Below, one piece after another: positions 34,621 to 43,854 of a stretch of 64,000 nucleotides of DNA. The stretch is taken from contig CAVTAL010000034.1 in NCBI GenBank assembly GCA_963732635.1, positions 62,001 through 126,000 of the forward strand, in the 5' to 3' direction. This stretch comes from JAKFWF01 sp963732635. Lineage in GTDB: Bacteria; Pseudomonadota; Alphaproteobacteria; Rhizobiales; Hyphomicrobiaceae. The notes beneath the pieces were generated by a model. The model had not been told where the DNA came from. It saw only the letters and a list, made by a program, of their open reading frames with translations, and did not search any database. Within the stretch, counting starts at the first letter, position 1, and every line of letters starts with the position of its first letter. The position numbers and the translations under genes are program-made.

Positions 34621-35946
34621 TCATGCCGCCAATTTGTGGATGCCCCACCGCCCCGGCACACCTTTGAGTACATGACGGCCGGCACTGGAAAATTTCAAGC
34701 CCGAACCGGCGACGAGATCTTTGACCGTCTGCGAAATCAATACCGATTGCGGCTCGGCCAAAGCGGCCACGCGCGCCGCTATATGCAGCGCCATGCCGTA
34801 CAACTGATTATCGCGACGCTCGCACTCGCCGGTGTGCAACCCCGCGCGCACGCCGAGACCGCGGTGCTGCATCGCGGTCGCTATCGCCGCGGCGCATCGG
34901 ATGCCACGGGCCGGGCCATCAAAGCTGGCAACGACACCGTCACCGACGGTGTTGACTTCGCGGCCTTGATAAACCGCCAGTTCACTGCGGACGACCTGAT
35001 AATAAGCCTGCAATTCGTCGGTCCAGCGCTGATCGCCACGTTCGGCGGCGAAGTTGGTCGAACCCACGACATCGACGAACATGATCGTCTGCAAGCTGCT
35101 GTCGCGAACCAGCGACAGGCGCGAGCCCGTCACAAACTCCTCGATGAGCTGCAGCATCTGGTCGGCGCCCGCGAAATATGGGACATGATCGATCGTATCA
35201 ATCATCTCCAGACGGGCATGCGGGATGAGCTTGGCGATGTGCTCGGATGCCTCGGGCGGGATCGTTTGATCATGCGCGGCATGCAGGATCAACGTGGGAG
35301 CCTGGACGGCCGGCAACAACGGCCGCACATCTATGTCGAAGTTTGCCCGTGACAGTGCGCGTGCCGCCGCCGGGCTGGCGCTCATTCGCAGATATTTGGC
35401 CCACCACTCGCGCACCGCCTTGTCCTGCGCCACCGATGGCATTCGCATCTCCATGCCGACCGGCCCGCCCCAGCCGCTCATCATGGCGTCCAAGCCAGCA
35501 ATCGCCTCCTCCAGGGTCGGCCCGATTGGGTAGTCGTCGCCGCGGACGCGGCGTGCAAAACAGCCGGCCATGATCAGGCTATGAACTCGGCTCGGATACG
35601 TCGCGGCAAACATCGCGCAAAGCGTCCCACCCTCGGAGTAGCCGAACAAAGCGGCCTTCGACGAGCCGACGGCATCCATGACGGCGCGCACGTCGTCCAT
35701 ACGCTCTTCCAGCGTGGCAGCCTCAACCACGCGGTCCGAAAGCCCGGTGCCGCGCTTGTCGAATAGAATCAGCCGGGAGAAAGTGGCCAACCGCTCAAGA
35801 AATCGACGAACGCGCGGTTCCTCCCAGAACACCTCAATGTTCGAGAGCCACCCAGGAACGAGAACGAGATCTACCGGCCCCGATCCAATCGTCTGATAGG
35901 CAATGCTGATATCGCCGACGCGTGTGTACTGAGTTGCAGGCACCAT
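34621..35946 (-). CDS. alpha/beta-hydrolase fused to class III adenylate/guanylate cyclase
   Basis: 441 residues from the ATG at 35946 (MVPATQYTRVGDISIAYQ). Residues ~1-275 are an alpha/beta-hydrolase: oxyanion-region VPGWLSNIEVFWE, nucleophile elbow GYSEGG (Ser104), Asp226 in HAAHDQTIPP and His254 in IDHVPYF. Residues ~286-441 are a class III cyclase: metal Asp residues in MFVDVVGSTNFAAERGD and VNTVGDGVVASF (292 and 336), then LHTGECERR and LYGMALHIAARVAALAEP. This arrangement is common in rhizobia and mycobacteria; how hydrolase and cAMP synthesis are linked is not known. Probably heads a unit with the acyl-CoA dehydrogenase. Confidence 0.92.
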   Translation of the reverse strand: MVPATQYTRVGDISIAYQTIGSGPVDLVLVPGWLSNIEVFWEEPRVRRFLERLATFSRLILFDKRGTGLSDRVVEAATLEERMDDVRAVMDAVGSSKAALFGYSEGGTLCAMFAATYPSRVHSLIMAGCFARRVRGDDYPIGPTLEEAIAGLDAMMSGWGGPVGMEMRMPSVAQDKAVREWWAKYLRMSASPAAARALSRANFDIDVRPLLPAVQAPTLILHAAHDQTIPPEASEHIAKLIPHARLEMIDTIDHVPYFAGADQMLQLIEEFVTGSRLSLVRDSSLQTIMFVDVVGSTNFAAERGDQRWTDELQAYYQVVRSELAVYQGREVNTVGDGVVASFDGPARGIRCAAAIATAMQHRGLGVRAGLHTGECERRDNQLYGMALHIAARVAALAEPQSVLISQTVKDLVAGSGLKFSSAGRHVLKGVPGRWGIHKLAA

Positions 35947-36035
35947 GACGCCACCTCGGCTGCGCTCTGGCGACAGCTTACACGCCAAATGGCATCATGG
36001 CGACGGCGATCATTGGTGTTCAGCCTATCTTCGAT

Positions 36036-37880
36036 CTATTGCCGGCGTGGATCGGCGGCATCCTCGATGGTCAATTCGATTTTCTGCCGGCCGCCCCAGG
36101 TGTCGCGCTTCAAGGTGCCGGCGACATGCAGTGGCATACCGCCCGGCGCCGTCAGCAGGTCGCCCAGGGGCTGGCCGGATGCGCGGAACGCTACCGCATC
36201 GAGACGCGAGCCGTCTCCTGCTTCCAGCACGCAGCGGATATGCGCATCGCCCACGACCTTGGAGAACTTTACCCGATGCGCCGGGAAGGCGAAGCGCGGC
36301 GCCGGATTGCCCTGGCCGTATGGCCCGACCCGCTCAATCAGGTCCATGAGTGCGTCGTTGACGCCGCCCGGCGTCAGCGCACCGTCGATCTCGAGTCCAG
36401 CCTGCTCGCGCGCCCGCGACGAGGCTGCTTGCAGCCGCTCGGCAAAAAATGCTTCGAGGGCGGGCAATTTGGTTTTGGCGACGGTGAGGCCGGCCGCCAT
36501 CGCGTGCCCACCGCCCTTGATCAGCAGGCCGGCCGCAACGGCCGCACGCACCGCGCCGCCAATATCGACGCCGGCAACTGATCGAAGAGAGCCGGTGCCA
36601 TCGGTACCCTTCTCCCAGGCGATGGCGCAGGCAGGCCGGCGGAACCGCTCGACAAGGCGGCTCGCGACCAGGCCAACGACGCCCTTGTGCCAGGACTCCG
36701 AGCCGGTGATCAGCATCGGCAGATCGGGCATGTCGGTGACGCGGCGGTCGGCGTCGGCGATCGCCTCCTCCAACATCTGTGTCTCAATTGCCTTGCGCTC
36801 GCGGTTGAGTTTGTCGAGCAGGGCCGCGATCTTCGTTGCCTCGCCCTCGTCTTCGGTCGCGAGCAGGCGGGCACCCAGCGCCGCGTCACCGATCCGACCG
36901 CCAGCGTTGATGCGGGGTCCAAGCACGAAGCCGAGCGAATAGGGCGTTGGCGCCGCATTGAGGCCCGCGACGTCGAACAATGCCCGCAAACCAATGTTGC
37001 GGCGCTGGTGCATTACCGCCAGCCCTCGGGTAACGAACGCGCGGTTGAGGCCAATAAGCGGCACCACGTCGGCGACGGTCGCCAGCGCCACGATGTCGAG
37101 CAGTTCAAGCAGTTGTGGCTCTGCAATGGTGCCGTAGGCGCCACGCTTGCGAAGTACGCGGGTCGTGGCGACCAGCAGCAGAAATACGACTCCGGCAGCG
37201 CACAGATGTCCAAGGCCCGAGAGATCGTCCTGGCGGTTCGGGTTCACCACCGCCATCACATTCGGCAGTTCCGCATCGGCCTGATGGTGGTCGATGACCA
37301 GCACATCGGTTTTCAGGCGCGCGGCGGCAGCCAATGGCTCGAAACTCGTCGTGCCGCAGTCGACGGTGACTATCAGGTTGGCGCCTTCCTTGACCAGCAA
37401 CTCAATCGCGGCGGCGTTGGGGCCATAACCCTCGAAGATGCGGTCTGGAATGTAGATGCGGCTCTGCACGCCGTGGTGATCGAGGAACCGCTGCATCAAC
37501 GCCGATGACGATGCGCCGTCAACGTCGTAGTCGCCAAACACCGCCACCCGCTGACGCTTCTCGATCGCATCGGCAAGGCGCCCGGCGGCGACGTCCATGT
37601 CGCGCAGCGTATCGGGGTCAGGCATCAGCGCGCGGATCGACGGATCGAGGAACGTGGCGACCTGATCCACCGCGATGCCGCGAGCGGCGATCATGCGGCC
37701 GAGCAAATCGGGCAGGCCGTGCTTCTGGCTGATTGCTGCCGCCTTGATCTGATCGGCCGGCGCCAATCGCTCGCGCCACAGCATGCCCTTGGCCGACTGC
37801 GCCACGCCAAGGAATGGCCCGCCGGACCGCTCGTCCGCCACGCTCTCGCTCGCACGCGCCGGTTTCCGCACTGCCGCCAT
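36036..37880 (-). CDS. recJ: single-stranded-DNA-specific exonuclease RecJ
   Basis: 614-residue 5'-3' single-strand exonuclease of recombinational and mismatch repair. DHH-family motifs: FGDYDVDGASSSAL at about residues 115-128, TVDCGTTSFEPLAAAA, VIDHHQADAELPNVMAVVNP, then LCAAGVVFLL; the DHHA1 domain follows with NAGGRIGDAALGARLL and GGGHAMAAGLT, and an OB-fold C-terminus. Length is normal. The gene stands alone between the cyclase fusion and the hup terminator. No oddities. Confidence 0.96.
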   Translation of the reverse strand: MAAVRKPARASESVADERSGGPFLGVAQSAKGMLWRERLAPADQIKAAAISQKHGLPDLLGRMIAARGIAVDQVATFLDPSIRALMPDPDTLRDMDVAAGRLADAIEKRQRVAVFGDYDVDGASSSALMQRFLDHHGVQSRIYIPDRIFEGYGPNAAAIELLVKEGANLIVTVDCGTTSFEPLAAAARLKTDVLVIDHHQADAELPNVMAVVNPNRQDDLSGLGHLCAAGVVFLLLVATTRVLRKRGAYGTIAEPQLLELLDIVALATVADVVPLIGLNRAFVTRGLAVMHQRRNIGLRALFDVAGLNAAPTPYSLGFVLGPRINAGGRIGDAALGARLLATEDEGEATKIAALLDKLNRERKAIETQMLEEAIADADRRVTDMPDLPMLITGSESWHKGVVGLVASRLVERFRRPACAIAWEKGTDGTGSLRSVAGVDIGGAVRAAVAAGLLIKGGGHAMAAGLTVAKTKLPALEAFFAERLQAASSRAREQAGLEIDGALTPGGVNDALMDLIERVGPYGQGNPAPRFAFPAHRVKFSKVVGDAHIRCVLEAGDGSRLDAVAFRASGQPLGDLLTAPGGMPLHVAGTLKRDTWGGRQKIELTIEDAADPRRQ

Positions 37881-37994
37881 GCCACTCTCCTCACCGCTCT
37901 TGACGCCGAAGATTTAGGCCGATTCGCCCGCAGAGTTCGGCTGCAACGCAATGTTATGCCCAGGTTGCACAGGCTTCATCGCGCCACGCCCAAC

Positions 37995-38027
37995 ACAAAA
38001 AAACAACGGCGCCCGCAAGGGCGCCGT
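37995..38027 (-). terminator. Rho-independent terminator after hup
   Basis: On the minus strand a perfect 9-bp GC stem (ACGGCGCCC, four-base loop, exact complement at 38006-38027) is followed by TTGTTTTTTTTG. It lies 49 bases after the HU stop codon and ends the HU transcript. Confidence 0.9.
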
Positions 38028-38075
38028 CGAGAGCAGTGATGGCTGTACCGAATGTTGCGGCGCCAGCGACCGCGA

Positions 38076-38363
38076 TCAACGCTTGTTGACTACATCCTTG
38101 AGCGTCTTCGACGGCTGGAACTTCGGCACGATCGAGGCTGGGATCTTGATCTCGGCGCCGGTCGACGGATTGCGTCCGGTGCGGGCCTTGCGCTTCGTGA
38201 CTTTGAACTTGCCGAGCGGCGGCAACGAGACTTCCTCGCCGTCCTTAAGCGTCTTCTCAATGTAGCTGATCAGTGCGTCGAGGGCGACACCAGCCTTCTC
38301 CTTGGTGATCTCGGAATGTTCGGCGATGGCGTCGATCGCATCTTTCTTGCTCATTTTCTTCAT
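38076..38363 (-). CDS. hupB: HU-family DNA-binding protein
   Basis: 95-residue histone-like nucleoid protein. The bacterial HU signature GKFKVTKRKARTGRNPSTG is complete, followed by EIKIPASIVPKFQPSKTLKD. The N-terminal helices run MSKKDAIDAIAEHSEITKEK. ATG at 38363 gives MKKMSKKD; an ATG three codons on is equally possible. Downstream of lon, the conserved alphaproteobacterial order, but separated by a terminator at 38588-38612 so it has its own promoter in 38364-38587. Forms dimers that bend DNA. A terminator follows. Confidence 0.97.
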   Translation of the reverse strand: MKKMSKKDAIDAIAEHSEITKEKAGVALDALISYIEKTLKDGEEVSLPPLGKFKVTKRKARTGRNPSTGAEIKIPASIVPKFQPSKTLKDVVNKR

Positions 38364-38587
38364 CCTTGTTGTGATTGCGATGATCGAGATTGCAAGACTA
38401 GAGCTTCGGCCCGTTCAGCAGCACGCGCCGCATGCTGGACCGGCCCAGACAATCCCGCTGCGGGAAGCACAGCAGAGCCCGCAAACAACGCGTTCCCCCA
38501 TGCTTCGTCAAGTGGAAAAACGGCAAAAAAAGCCCGAAAACACGGGGAAAAACACGAATTGGAGTTAGATTCCGACCAAAATCAAAA

Positions 38588-38612
38588 GGCCCCCGGTTTA
38601 TGCCGGGGGCCT
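38588..38612 (-). terminator. Rho-independent terminator after lon
   Basis: Perfect 10-bp stem on the minus strand (AGGCCCCCGG with a six-base loop) followed by TTTTGATTTT, 26 bases beyond the lon stop codon. Confidence 0.9.
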
Positions 38613-38637
38613 GATCGTCATTCAGTCGAATGAAGAT

Positions 38638-41073
38638 TTAGTGCGCAGTGATGCGTGGCGTGCCGGTACCGTCATCCGCCGCTGCCACAGGCGCGACAAC
38701 AGCGGGGGGATCGACGTCCCAGGCGATAGGATCGGGCATGCGCACCAGCGCCACCTTCAGCACCTCGTCGAGGCGCGATGCCGGGATGATCTCCATCTTC
38801 TTGGTGACCTCCTCCGGGATATCGGCCAGGTCTTTCACGTTCTCCGACGGGATGATGACTCTCTTGATGCCGGCTCGTAGCGCCGCCAACAACTTCTCCT
38901 TGAGACCGCCGATTGGCAGCACGCGACCGCGCAGCGTGATCTCACCCGTCATGGCGACATCCTTATGCACCGCGATGCCAGTAAGAACCGATATGATCGC
39001 CGTCGCCATGCCGATGCCTGCTGACGGTCCATCTTTCGGTGTCGCGCCTTCCGGCACGTGCACATGGATGTCCTTCTTTTCGAACATCGACGGATGGATG
39101 CCGAAGTCAACCGACCGCGAGCGCACATAAGCTTGCGCCGCTTGGATCGACTCTTTCATGACATCCCGCAAGTTGCCGGTGACCGACATCTTGCCCTTGC
39201 CCGGCATCATTACGCCTTCGATGGTTAGGATCTCGCCGCCGACCTCGGTCCACGCCAGCCCAGTGACGACACCAACGGCGTCGTCGGACTCGGCCTCGCC
39301 GTAGCGGTACTTTGGCACGCCAAGGTACTGATCGAGGTTCTCGGCGTTGAACTTCACCTGCTTCTTGCCAGAGACCAGGATCTCCTTGACTGCCTTACGG
39401 GCGAGCTTGGCGATCTCGCGCTCAAGATTACGCACGCCAGCTTCCCGCGTGTAGCAGCGGATGATCTGGCGTAGCGCGCCGTCGTCGATCTCCCACTCGC
39501 TGGTTTCCAGGCCGTGGTTCTGCTGCATCTCGCCGATCAAATGGCGACGCGCGATCTCGACTTTCTCGTCTTCCGTGTAACCGGCAAGACGAATGATCTC
39601 CATGCGGTCCATCAGCGCCGGCGGGATGTTGAGCGTGTTGGCCGTCGTCACGAACATCACGTTCGACAAGTCGTAATCGACTTCTAGGTAATGATCGTTG
39701 AACGTAGCATTCTGCTCCGGGTCAAGCACTTCGAGCAGAGCCGCCGCCGGGTCACCGCGGAAGTCCTGGCCCATCTTGTCGATTTCGTCGAGCAAGAACA
39801 GCGGGTTTGTGCGCTTCGATTTCTTCATCGACTGGATGACCTTGCCAGGCATCGAGCCAATGTAGGTGCGGCGATGGCCACGGATCTCGGCTTCGTCGCG
39901 CACGCCGCCGAGCGACATGCGGACGAACTCACGACCGGTCGCGTTGGCAATCGACTTGCCGAGGGAAGTCTTACCGACGCCTGGCGGTCCGACGAGGCAC
40001 AGAATCGGACCTTTCAGCTTGTGGGTGCGGTTCTGCACCGCGAGATACTCGACGATGCGCTCCTTCACCTTTTCGAGGCCGTAGTGCTCCTTATCGAGGA
40101 TGGCCTGCGCCTCGACGAGATCCTTCTTGACCTTGCCGCGCACGCCCCACGGAATCGATAGCAACCAATCGAGATAGTTGCGTACCACCGTCGCCTCGGC
40201 CGACATCGGGCTCATCTGCCGCAGCTTTTTCAGCTCGGCGGTGGCCTTGTCCTTGGCTTCCTTCGACAGCTTGGTATTCTCGATTTTCTCCTCGAACTCG
40301 GAGATATCGTCGCGCTCCTCCGTATCGCCGAGTTCCTTCTGGATCGCCTTCATCTGCTCATTGAGATAGTACTCACGCTGCGTCTTCTCCATTTGACGCT
40401 TGACGCGGGTGCGGATCTTCTTCTCGACCTGCAGCACGGAGATCTCGCTCTCCATCAGCGTGTAGACGCGTTCGAGCCGCGCCGAGATCGTGTTGGTCTC
40501 GAGCACATCCTGCTTGTCGGCGATCTTCACCGCGAGGTGCGAAGCGATGGTGTCGGCGAGTTTCGAGTAATCCTCAATCTGGCTGATGTTGCCGAGAACC
40601 TCCGGGGAGATCTTCTTGTTCAGCTTCACGTACGATTCGAACTGGGCGAACGTCGAGCGTGCCAGCGCCTCGATCTCGTCCTTGGCGCCGGTGGTCTCCC
40701 CGATGCGCTCGACCTCGGCTTCGAAGTAATTCGGATTGTCAACGTAGCGCACGACCTTGGCGCGCGCGCTGCCCTCGACGAGCACCTTCACCGTACCGTC
40801 GGGCAGCTTCAACAGCTGCAGCACTGAAGCCAACGTACCCACCTGATAGATCGCGTCGGTCTTCGGATCATCGTCGCTGGCGTTCTTCTGGGCGACAAGC
40901 AGGATGTGCTTATCGGCGCGCATCACTTCCTCAAGTGCCGCGATCGACTTCTCGCGACCGACAAACAGCGGCACGATCATGTAGGGGAAGACCACGATGT
41001 CACGCAACGGCAGGACTGGGAACAGCTCCTTGCCCGATGCCTTCACCGACTTGACTTCTTTTTCTTCGCTCAT
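38638..41073 (-). CDS. lon: ATP-dependent protease Lon
   Basis: 811 residues from the ATG at 41073 (MSEEKEVKSVKASGKEL); an in-frame ATG ten codons upstream is less likely. N-terminal LAN domain (PLRDIVVFPYMIVPLFVGRE), coiled middle, AAA+ module with Walker A GPPGVGKTSLGKSIA and LLDEIDKMGQDFRGDPAA, then the protease domain with catalytic Ser in PKDGPSAGIGMATAI and Lys in GGLKEKLLAALRAG. Degrades misfolded and regulatory proteins in the cytoplasm. Follows clpX with a gap of about 340 bases and precedes hup, the order expected for the lineage. A 16-bp palindrome lies upstream. Confidence 0.97.
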   Translation of the reverse strand: MSEEKEVKSVKASGKELFPVLPLRDIVVFPYMIVPLFVGREKSIAALEEVMRADKHILLVAQKNASDDDPKTDAIYQVGTLASVLQLLKLPDGTVKVLVEGSARAKVVRYVDNPNYFEAEVERIGETTGAKDEIEALARSTFAQFESYVKLNKKISPEVLGNISQIEDYSKLADTIASHLAVKIADKQDVLETNTISARLERVYTLMESEISVLQVEKKIRTRVKRQMEKTQREYYLNEQMKAIQKELGDTEERDDISEFEEKIENTKLSKEAKDKATAELKKLRQMSPMSAEATVVRNYLDWLLSIPWGVRGKVKKDLVEAQAILDKEHYGLEKVKERIVEYLAVQNRTHKLKGPILCLVGPPGVGKTSLGKSIANATGREFVRMSLGGVRDEAEIRGHRRTYIGSMPGKVIQSMKKSKRTNPLFLLDEIDKMGQDFRGDPAAALLEVLDPEQNATFNDHYLEVDYDLSNVMFVTTANTLNIPPALMDRMEIIRLAGYTEDEKVEIARRHLIGEMQQNHGLETSEWEIDDGALRQIIRCYTREAGVRNLEREIAKLARKAVKEILVSGKKQVKFNAENLDQYLGVPKYRYGEAESDDAVGVVTGLAWTEVGGEILTIEGVMMPGKGKMSVTGNLRDVMKESIQAAQAYVRSRSVDFGIHPSMFEKKDIHVHVPEGATPKDGPSAGIGMATAIISVLTGIAVHKDVAMTGEITLRGRVLPIGGLKEKLLAALRAGIKRVIIPSENVKDLADIPEEVTKKMEIIPASRLDEVLKVALVRMPDPIAWDVDPPAVVAPVAAADDGTGTPRITAH

Positions 41074-41412
41074 GGGTTCTCTCGTGTTCCTTAGCCCCGC
41101 CACTCCGAACTTTCGGAGGAAGCGGCGCAGTGTTGAACCGAACCATCCGCAGTATTCAGACCCGCTGCGTCATCCCGCTCTACACAGTAGCGATGCCGGC
41201 AGCGTTCTTTGCAAATCCGCGGCGATGGCTGGAGCGGAGTACGCTCTCGTTACACCACCGATGGACCGCCACTCGTCCGACCGGCTTAAGGGATCGTCCC
41301 TCTCGACTGCGCTTCATGTGGGGAGGAGGGACGGCTGGTCCAAGGCCCCACCCACAAAACGGTCGCATGTTGATCCGCGACTCCGCCACCGCGAGAGAAG
41401 TCTCAAACTGCG
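41074..41412. other. clpX-lon intergenic region
   Basis: 339 bases between the inferred clpX stop and lon. Holds the lon promoter region, the 16-bp palindrome at 41103-41118 and a weak inverted repeat (CGTCCCTC at 41295-41302 with its complement at 41326-41333) that could end the clpX message. The clpX frame stays open through here only because of the suspected extra base at 41429-41433. Confidence 0.45.
41103..41118. promoter_or_regulatory. 16-bp palindrome upstream of lon
   Basis: CTCCGAA, two bases, TTCGGAG: seven exact pairs, 30-45 bases upstream of the lon start codon. Position and symmetry suit an operator or a short leader hairpin. No T-tract, so not a terminator. The binder is unknown. 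Confidence 0.4.
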
Positions 41413-42667
41413 TCAGGCGCTCGAACTCTTTTTCCTCTGCGCGGTCGGAGTAGATGCGCAACGGCTTAGCACCACCATCGACCACCTCCGGTCCGATCAC
41501 CACTTCTTCCACGCCCTTCAATCCGGGTAGATCGAACATAGTGTCGAGCAGGATGCCTTCCATGATAGAACGCAAGCCGCGCGCACCGGTCTTGCGCTCG
41601 ATGGCGCGCTTTGCAATCGACTTCAAGGCATCGGCGGTGATGGTGAGCTTCACGTCCTCCATCTCGAATAGGCGCTGGTACTGCTTCACGAGCGCGTTTT
41701 TCGGCTCGCTCAAGATCTGCATCAACGCCGACTCCGATAGATCCTCCAAGGTCGCGATCACCGGCAGGCGCCCTATGAATTCCGGAATCAGGCCGAACTT
41801 CAACAGATCTTCTGGCTCGACCTGGCGTAGAATTTCGCCGGTACGACGCTCGTCGGGACCGATCACTGCGGCACCAAAGCCAATCGACGTGCCCTTGCCG
41901 CGGCGCGAGATGATCTTCTCTAGGCCCGCGAAGGCGCCGCCGCAAATGAACAGAATGTTGGTGGTATCGACCTGCAGAAATTCTTGCTGCGGATGTTTGC
42001 GGCCACCCTGCGGCGGAACGCTGGCAACGGTGCCTTCCATGATCTTGAGCAGCGCCTGCTGCACGCCTTCGCCCGACACGTCACGGGTAATGGACGGATT
42101 GTCCGACTTGCGGCTGATCTTGTCGACCTCGTCGATATAGACGATGCCGCGCTGCGCCCGCTCGACGTTGTAGTCGGCATTCTGCAGCAGCTTCAGAATA
42201 ATATTTTCCACGTCCTCGCCGACATAGCCGGCTTCGGTCAGGGTCGTCGCGTCGGCCATCGTGAATGGCACATCGAGAATGCGAGCCAGCGTCTGGGCCA
42301 GCAGCGTCTTGCCGCAACCAGTCGGGCCGGCAAGCAAGATATTCGACTTCGCCAGCTCGACGTCGTTGTTCTTGGTCGCGTGGTTGAGACGCTTGTAGTG
42401 ATTGTGCACGGCGACCGACAGCACGCGCTTGGCGTGGTCCTGCCCGATCACGTAGCTATCGAGGACAGCCTTGATCTCCTGCGGCGAAGGCACGCCATCG
42501 CGCGACTTGACGAGGGTGTTCTTGTTCTCCTCGCGGATGATGTCCATGCACAGCTCAACGCATTCATCGCAGATGAACACGGTCGGGCCGGCAATGAGCT
42601 TGCGCACTTCATGCTGGCTCTTGCCGCAGAAGGAGCAATAGAGGGTGTTCTTTTCCTGTTGTGCCAT
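41413..42667 (-). CDS. clpX: ATP-dependent Clp protease ATP-binding subunit ClpX (suspected frame error at C-terminus)
   Basis: Unfoldase partner of ClpP. Zinc-binding domain with Cys11, Cys14, Cys33 and Cys36; Walker A GPTGCGKTLLAQTLA; Walker B region IVYIDEVDKISRKS; pore/IGF-loop region FIGRLPVIATLEDL. Read directly, the frame runs to 41180 and adds ~75 residues unlike any ClpX. Removing one base from the A5 run (41429-41433 as T5 on plus) yields DRAEEKSSSA and a stop at 41413, the length (417 aa) and type of ending of normal alphaproteobacterial ClpX. So I annotate the shorter form and treat the tail as artefact. Upstream neighbour is clpP, 357 bases away. Confidence 0.92.
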
Positions 42668-43024
42668 TCGGTTCTCTCACCCTCGGGCGGACAGGGCATC
42701 ACTGCCTGGTGTCTGGCCTGCATCGTAAAACGTTTCTGGCGTGGTCTTCACGTGCCGGACGCTCTGACTCCAATAGCGTGATCTGAGCACGCTAAAGGCC
42801 GTGTGATCAAGATTGGATTAACAACTCCTTACCCGGGAAGTGGGTAGGGAGGCTGCGATTTCGACAATACTGTGACACCGCGCCCCCAGATTGAAGTCAG
42901 CTGAACCCTGCATCCACCATGCCAGACAACGCATGGCAAGCGCTTCGCGACGCACTGCGGCAAACATCTGCGCGACAATCACAACCACTGGAGCAACGTG
43001 ATAAGTATCCCAGTAATCGAGAGA
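42668..43024. other. clpP-clpX intergenic region, nothing clear
   Basis: 357 bases without a gene. Probably holds the clpX promoter. An imperfect dyad (CCTTACCC with GGGTAGG, near 42830-42852) is the only structure noticed. No RNA gene recognised. Confidence 0.4.
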
Positions 43025-43666
43025 TCACGATTTACCGTCGATAACCAACTCGAAGTCTTCGCGCTTGCTCAACACCTTGTCGATCAGGCCGAATTCAACG
43101 GACTGTTCGGCCGTCATGAAGTAATCGCGGTCAAGCGTCCGTTCTATCATCTCGTAAGGCTTGCCGGTGTGGTGCACATAGACTTCGTTAAGCCGGCGCT
43201 TCATCTTGATGATATCTTCGGCGTGACGCTCGATGTCTGAAGCCTGGCCCGAGAAGCCGCCTGACGGCTGGTGCACCATGATTCGCGCGTTCGGCAGCGC
43301 ATAACGCATGCCCTTGGTGCCAGCGGTCAGCAGCAGCGAGCCCATCGACGCGGCTTGACCGAAGCACAGCGTCGCAATCGGGCAGCGGATAAATTGCATC
43401 GTGTCGTAGATCGCCATGCCGGCGGTGACCACGCCGCCCGGTGAGTTGATGTACATCGAGATCTCTTTTTTGGGATTGAGAGACTCAAGGAACAGCAACT
43501 GCATGCAGATCGACGAGGCCATCTGGTCTTCGACCGGGCCGATAGCGAATATGATGCGTTCCTGCAGCAACCGCGACGGCAAGTCATACGCCCGACCGGT
43601 GCGGTCCGACGGATCGATGACGGCCGGCCAGAACGACGCGGTGATGTCGGAAGAGGAATGGCGCAT
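43025..43666 (-). CDS. clpP: ATP-dependent Clp protease proteolytic subunit ClpP
   Basis: 213 residues from the ATG at 43666 (MRHSSSDITASFWPA). Serine protease forming two stacked heptamers capped by ClpX. Full triad in standard spacing: Ser107 in GQAASMGS, His132 in MVHQPSGG, Asp181 in LDRDYFMT. YINSPGGVVTAGMAIYDTMQ is typical. The N-terminal processing region (WPAVIDPSDRTGRAYDLPS) differs from the more usual VPMVVEQTNRGERAYDIYS, so this is a somewhat divergent ClpP. Between tig and clpX, as expected. An ATG 12 codons upstream is less likely. Confidence 0.95.
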   Translation of the reverse strand: MRHSSSDITASFWPAVIDPSDRTGRAYDLPSRLLQERIIFAIGPVEDQMASSICMQLLFLESLNPKKEISMYINSPGGVVTAGMAIYDTMQFIRCPIATLCFGQAASMGSLLLTAGTKGMRYALPNARIMVHQPSGGFSGQASDIERHAEDIIKMKRRLNEVYVHHTGKPYEMIERTLDRDYFMTAEQSVEFGLIDKVLSKREDFELVIDGKS

Positions 43667-43801
43667 GGGGCTTAAGGCTCCTATTGGCGGGCGCAGGTTC
43701 AAGGCGTCGCCCGGCGGACCAGTGGTCCGGACAAGCTGTCGGCCCCTCCGCTAGCGGAATCGGCGTCACGCATATGTCCGCCGCGCGGCGTCACAATTCA
43801 A

Positions 43802-43838
43802 GAGGCCGCTCGCGTTATGTTGCGCATAGAGCGGCCTC
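43802..43838 (-). terminator. hairpin after tig
   Basis: Perfect 10-bp inverted repeat (GAGGCCGCTC, 17-base loop with inner pairing, exact complement) 17 bases beyond the tig stop codon; on the minus strand it is followed by TTGAATTG, a weak U-tract. Likely terminator or attenuator between tig and clpP. Confidence 0.65.
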
Positions 43839-43854
43839 GGGCGTGGAGAATGAC

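Noticed and set aside
41180..41412. 75-residue C-terminal extension of ClpX
   Set aside because: The tail has no ClpX-like sequence and one base removed from an A5 run gives a normal ending, so it is read-through of a suspected sequence error.
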